Below, piece by piece: positions 31,168 to 32,343 of a stretch of 32,343 bases of DNA. This DNA is from Fibrobacterota bacterium (GTDB taxonomy: Bacteria; Fibrobacterota; Fibrobacteria; UBA11236), in the NCBI GenBank assembly GCA_023249635.1, contig JAHFCH010000010.1:1-32343 (forward strand), read 5' to 3'. Made by a program: the position numbers and the translations under genes. The notes below the pieces were generated by a model. That model saw nothing but the letters and a program-made list of their open reading frames with translations. It was not told where the DNA came from and searched no databases. Positions within the stretch are counted from its first letter, which is position 1; every line of letters begins with the position of its first letter.

Positions 31168-32343
31168 ATGAAACTTATCCAAGCGTTCTCGATTACATTG
31201 CTGTTCATGCTCGCCTCAGCTAGAGGCCAAGCCTGGGAATCGATCCGCCCCCCCGGGACCTATACCTATTTCAGCTCCACTCTCGACTCCCTGGGCGTGG
31301 TTACCGTAATAGGGGATGGCGGCACATACTGGTCCGCCGACGGGGGCAGGAAATGGACCGGCGAAAGCCCCAGCCAATTCACCAAGTCCACGGTCGTGTT
31401 CAATTACAATGGGACCAAGATCGCTAACGCCGGCATGGTCCGGCTGGGAGCGGGCCAGGATTTCGTCGCCTTCCCGAACGGGGACTTGTATTGCGTAGGG
31501 GTACTAAACCTTTCCACCCTCACCGTGTTCCGTTCCACCGATCATGGCTTTACCTGGAACAACACCATGGACTCCTTGCCGGAGTTCGCCACGGTCCGCT
31601 TTGGAAAGTCGGAAAACCTGATCGCCACCCCGAATGGGAATCTCTTCTTGTTCATCCCGGGCGCCGCATCGAAAACGGATCTCTATGTTTCCACGGACCA
31701 CGGCAAAACCTGGCAACCGAAAGGGAACCTGGTCGTGTACGTCGCCTGCGCCTCGGATTCCGCAGGCCAGGTCTATTGTTCGGCCACCGAGATCCCCAAC
31801 TCCCTTTCGGCATCCCTTTTCCAATCCCAGGACACCGGCTCAACTTGGAAAAAACTCGTCAAAATGGATTTGTATTTCATGGTCGCCGCGAACCAAAGGG
31901 ACCGGATCGCGATCGCAGGCAGCAAGTATATCGCGGTCAAGGCTCCCGGCGACACCGGATTCACGATCGGCACCCCCGGCGTGGACATCAACCTGGGTTC
32001 CGATATCGCCATAACGCCGAGCGATGAGATCATGGCCGGCACCTCGAAAGGCATCGTCCGCATCAACAAGAAACTGGATGGTTTCGAAACCCTGAATACC
32101 GGATTGAAAGCCGATTCCGTTATCAAGTCCTGCAAATTCCAATACGACATGCAAGGAAACCTGTACCTGCACGTGAATAACGGGTTCTACGTGATGCGTA
32201 ATCCCAACGCCGCCCTCTTTCCGGTTCGGAAAATTCAGACAAGCATGCCTGGGCAGATATATTTCGACCTGAACGGGCGCAAACGAATGAGAAATCCGCT
32301 CCGGGTATTTCCCGAGTTGGGATTAATCGGGGTTTTCGATCCA
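31168..32343 (+). CDS. secreted Asp-box (BNR) repeat protein (partial, runs off the right edge)
   Basis: GGAGGGGAG lies just before ATG 31168. The 392 visible residues start with a signal peptide (MKLIQAFSITLLFMLASARG). Four Asp-boxes of the form S-x-D-x-G-x-x-W are seen at residues 56-63, 123-130, 175-182 and 220-227 (for example STDHGKTW). These mark a beta-propeller like those of sialidases, xyloglucanases and Vps10-type binding proteins. The Asp-boxes are structural, and I see no catalytic set that would tell which it is. Residues 365-373 (YFDLNGRKR) begin what looks like the same C-terminal sorting-like tail as in the neighbouring secreted proteins, so only a few tens of residues are probably missing. 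Confidence 0.83.
   Translation, partial: MKLIQAFSITLLFMLASARGQAWESIRPPGTYTYFSSTLDSLGVVTVIGDGGTYWSADGGRKWTGESPSQFTKSTVVFNYNGTKIANAGMVRLGAGQDFVAFPNGDLYCVGVLNLSTLTVFRSTDHGFTWNNTMDSLPEFATVRFGKSENLIATPNGNLFLFIPGAASKTDLYVSTDHGKTWQPKGNLVVYVACASDSAGQVYCSATEIPNSLSASLFQSQDTGSTWKKLVKMDLYFMVAANQRDRIAIAGSKYIAVKAPGDTGFTIGTPGVDINLGSDIAITPSDEIMAGTSKGIVRINKKLDGFETLNTGLKADSVIKSCKFQYDMQGNLYLHVNNGFYVMRNPNAALFPVRKIQTSMPGQIYFDLNGRKRMRNPLRVFPELGLIGVFDP

Overview
The window looks like a G+C-rich chromosomal contig from a Gram-negative bacterium of the Fibrobacterota/FCB type. This is an inference. It rests on several large secreted enzymes and repeat proteins that share a C-terminal sorting-like module (an 'LYSxxG'-type motif followed by a short beta-rich tail), on lipoproteins and signal peptides, and on a PurL of the PurS-fused form. 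No ribosomal or other marker gene is present to fix the taxonomy.

Left part (1-6457): a minus-strand block of housekeeping and regulatory genes. purL and purQ (de novo purine synthesis, FGAM synthase) are one base apart; purQ runs off the left edge. Upstream on the same strand lie a Panacea (SocA/DUF4065-like) protein, a pentapeptide-repeat protein and a DUF2089 zinc-ribbon/HTH protein; the last two form a tight pair. A tRNA-Arg(CCU) gene follows on the plus strand.

Middle part (6622-17225): a secreted SGNH hydrolase with DUF2341 and LamG-like domains, an AAA/DUF4143 ATPase, a lipoprotein with a Tudor-like C-terminus, a small hypothetical protein, a second secreted protein with two SGNH domains, a quinone oxidoreductase-like enzyme, an M32 carboxypeptidase and a small secreted protein.

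Accessory island (about 17300-22314): a tyrosine recombinase that has lost its central part, a HigB/HigA toxin-antitoxin pair with a clear palindromic operator, about 560 bases of mostly non-coding DNA, a SnoaL-like protein, and a STAND-type ATPase/TPR regulator split by one in-frame amber codon. A perfect 21-base palindrome lies between the last two genes. The broken integrase, the toxin-antitoxin pair and the interrupted regulator together suggest an acquired and decaying segment.

Right part (22439-32343): a bacterial PH-domain membrane protein, then a set of cell-surface or secreted proteins: a beta-helix protein, a large GLUG-repeat protein (the two overlap as ATGA), two small envelope proteins, a GH95-like six-hairpin glycosidase, and an Asp-box (BNR) repeat protein that runs off the right edge. 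With the two SGNH proteins they suggest a secreted system acting on plant or microbial polysaccharides and their acyl decorations, although they do not form one operon. I found no CRISPR array, complete insertion sequence, rRNA or prophage.
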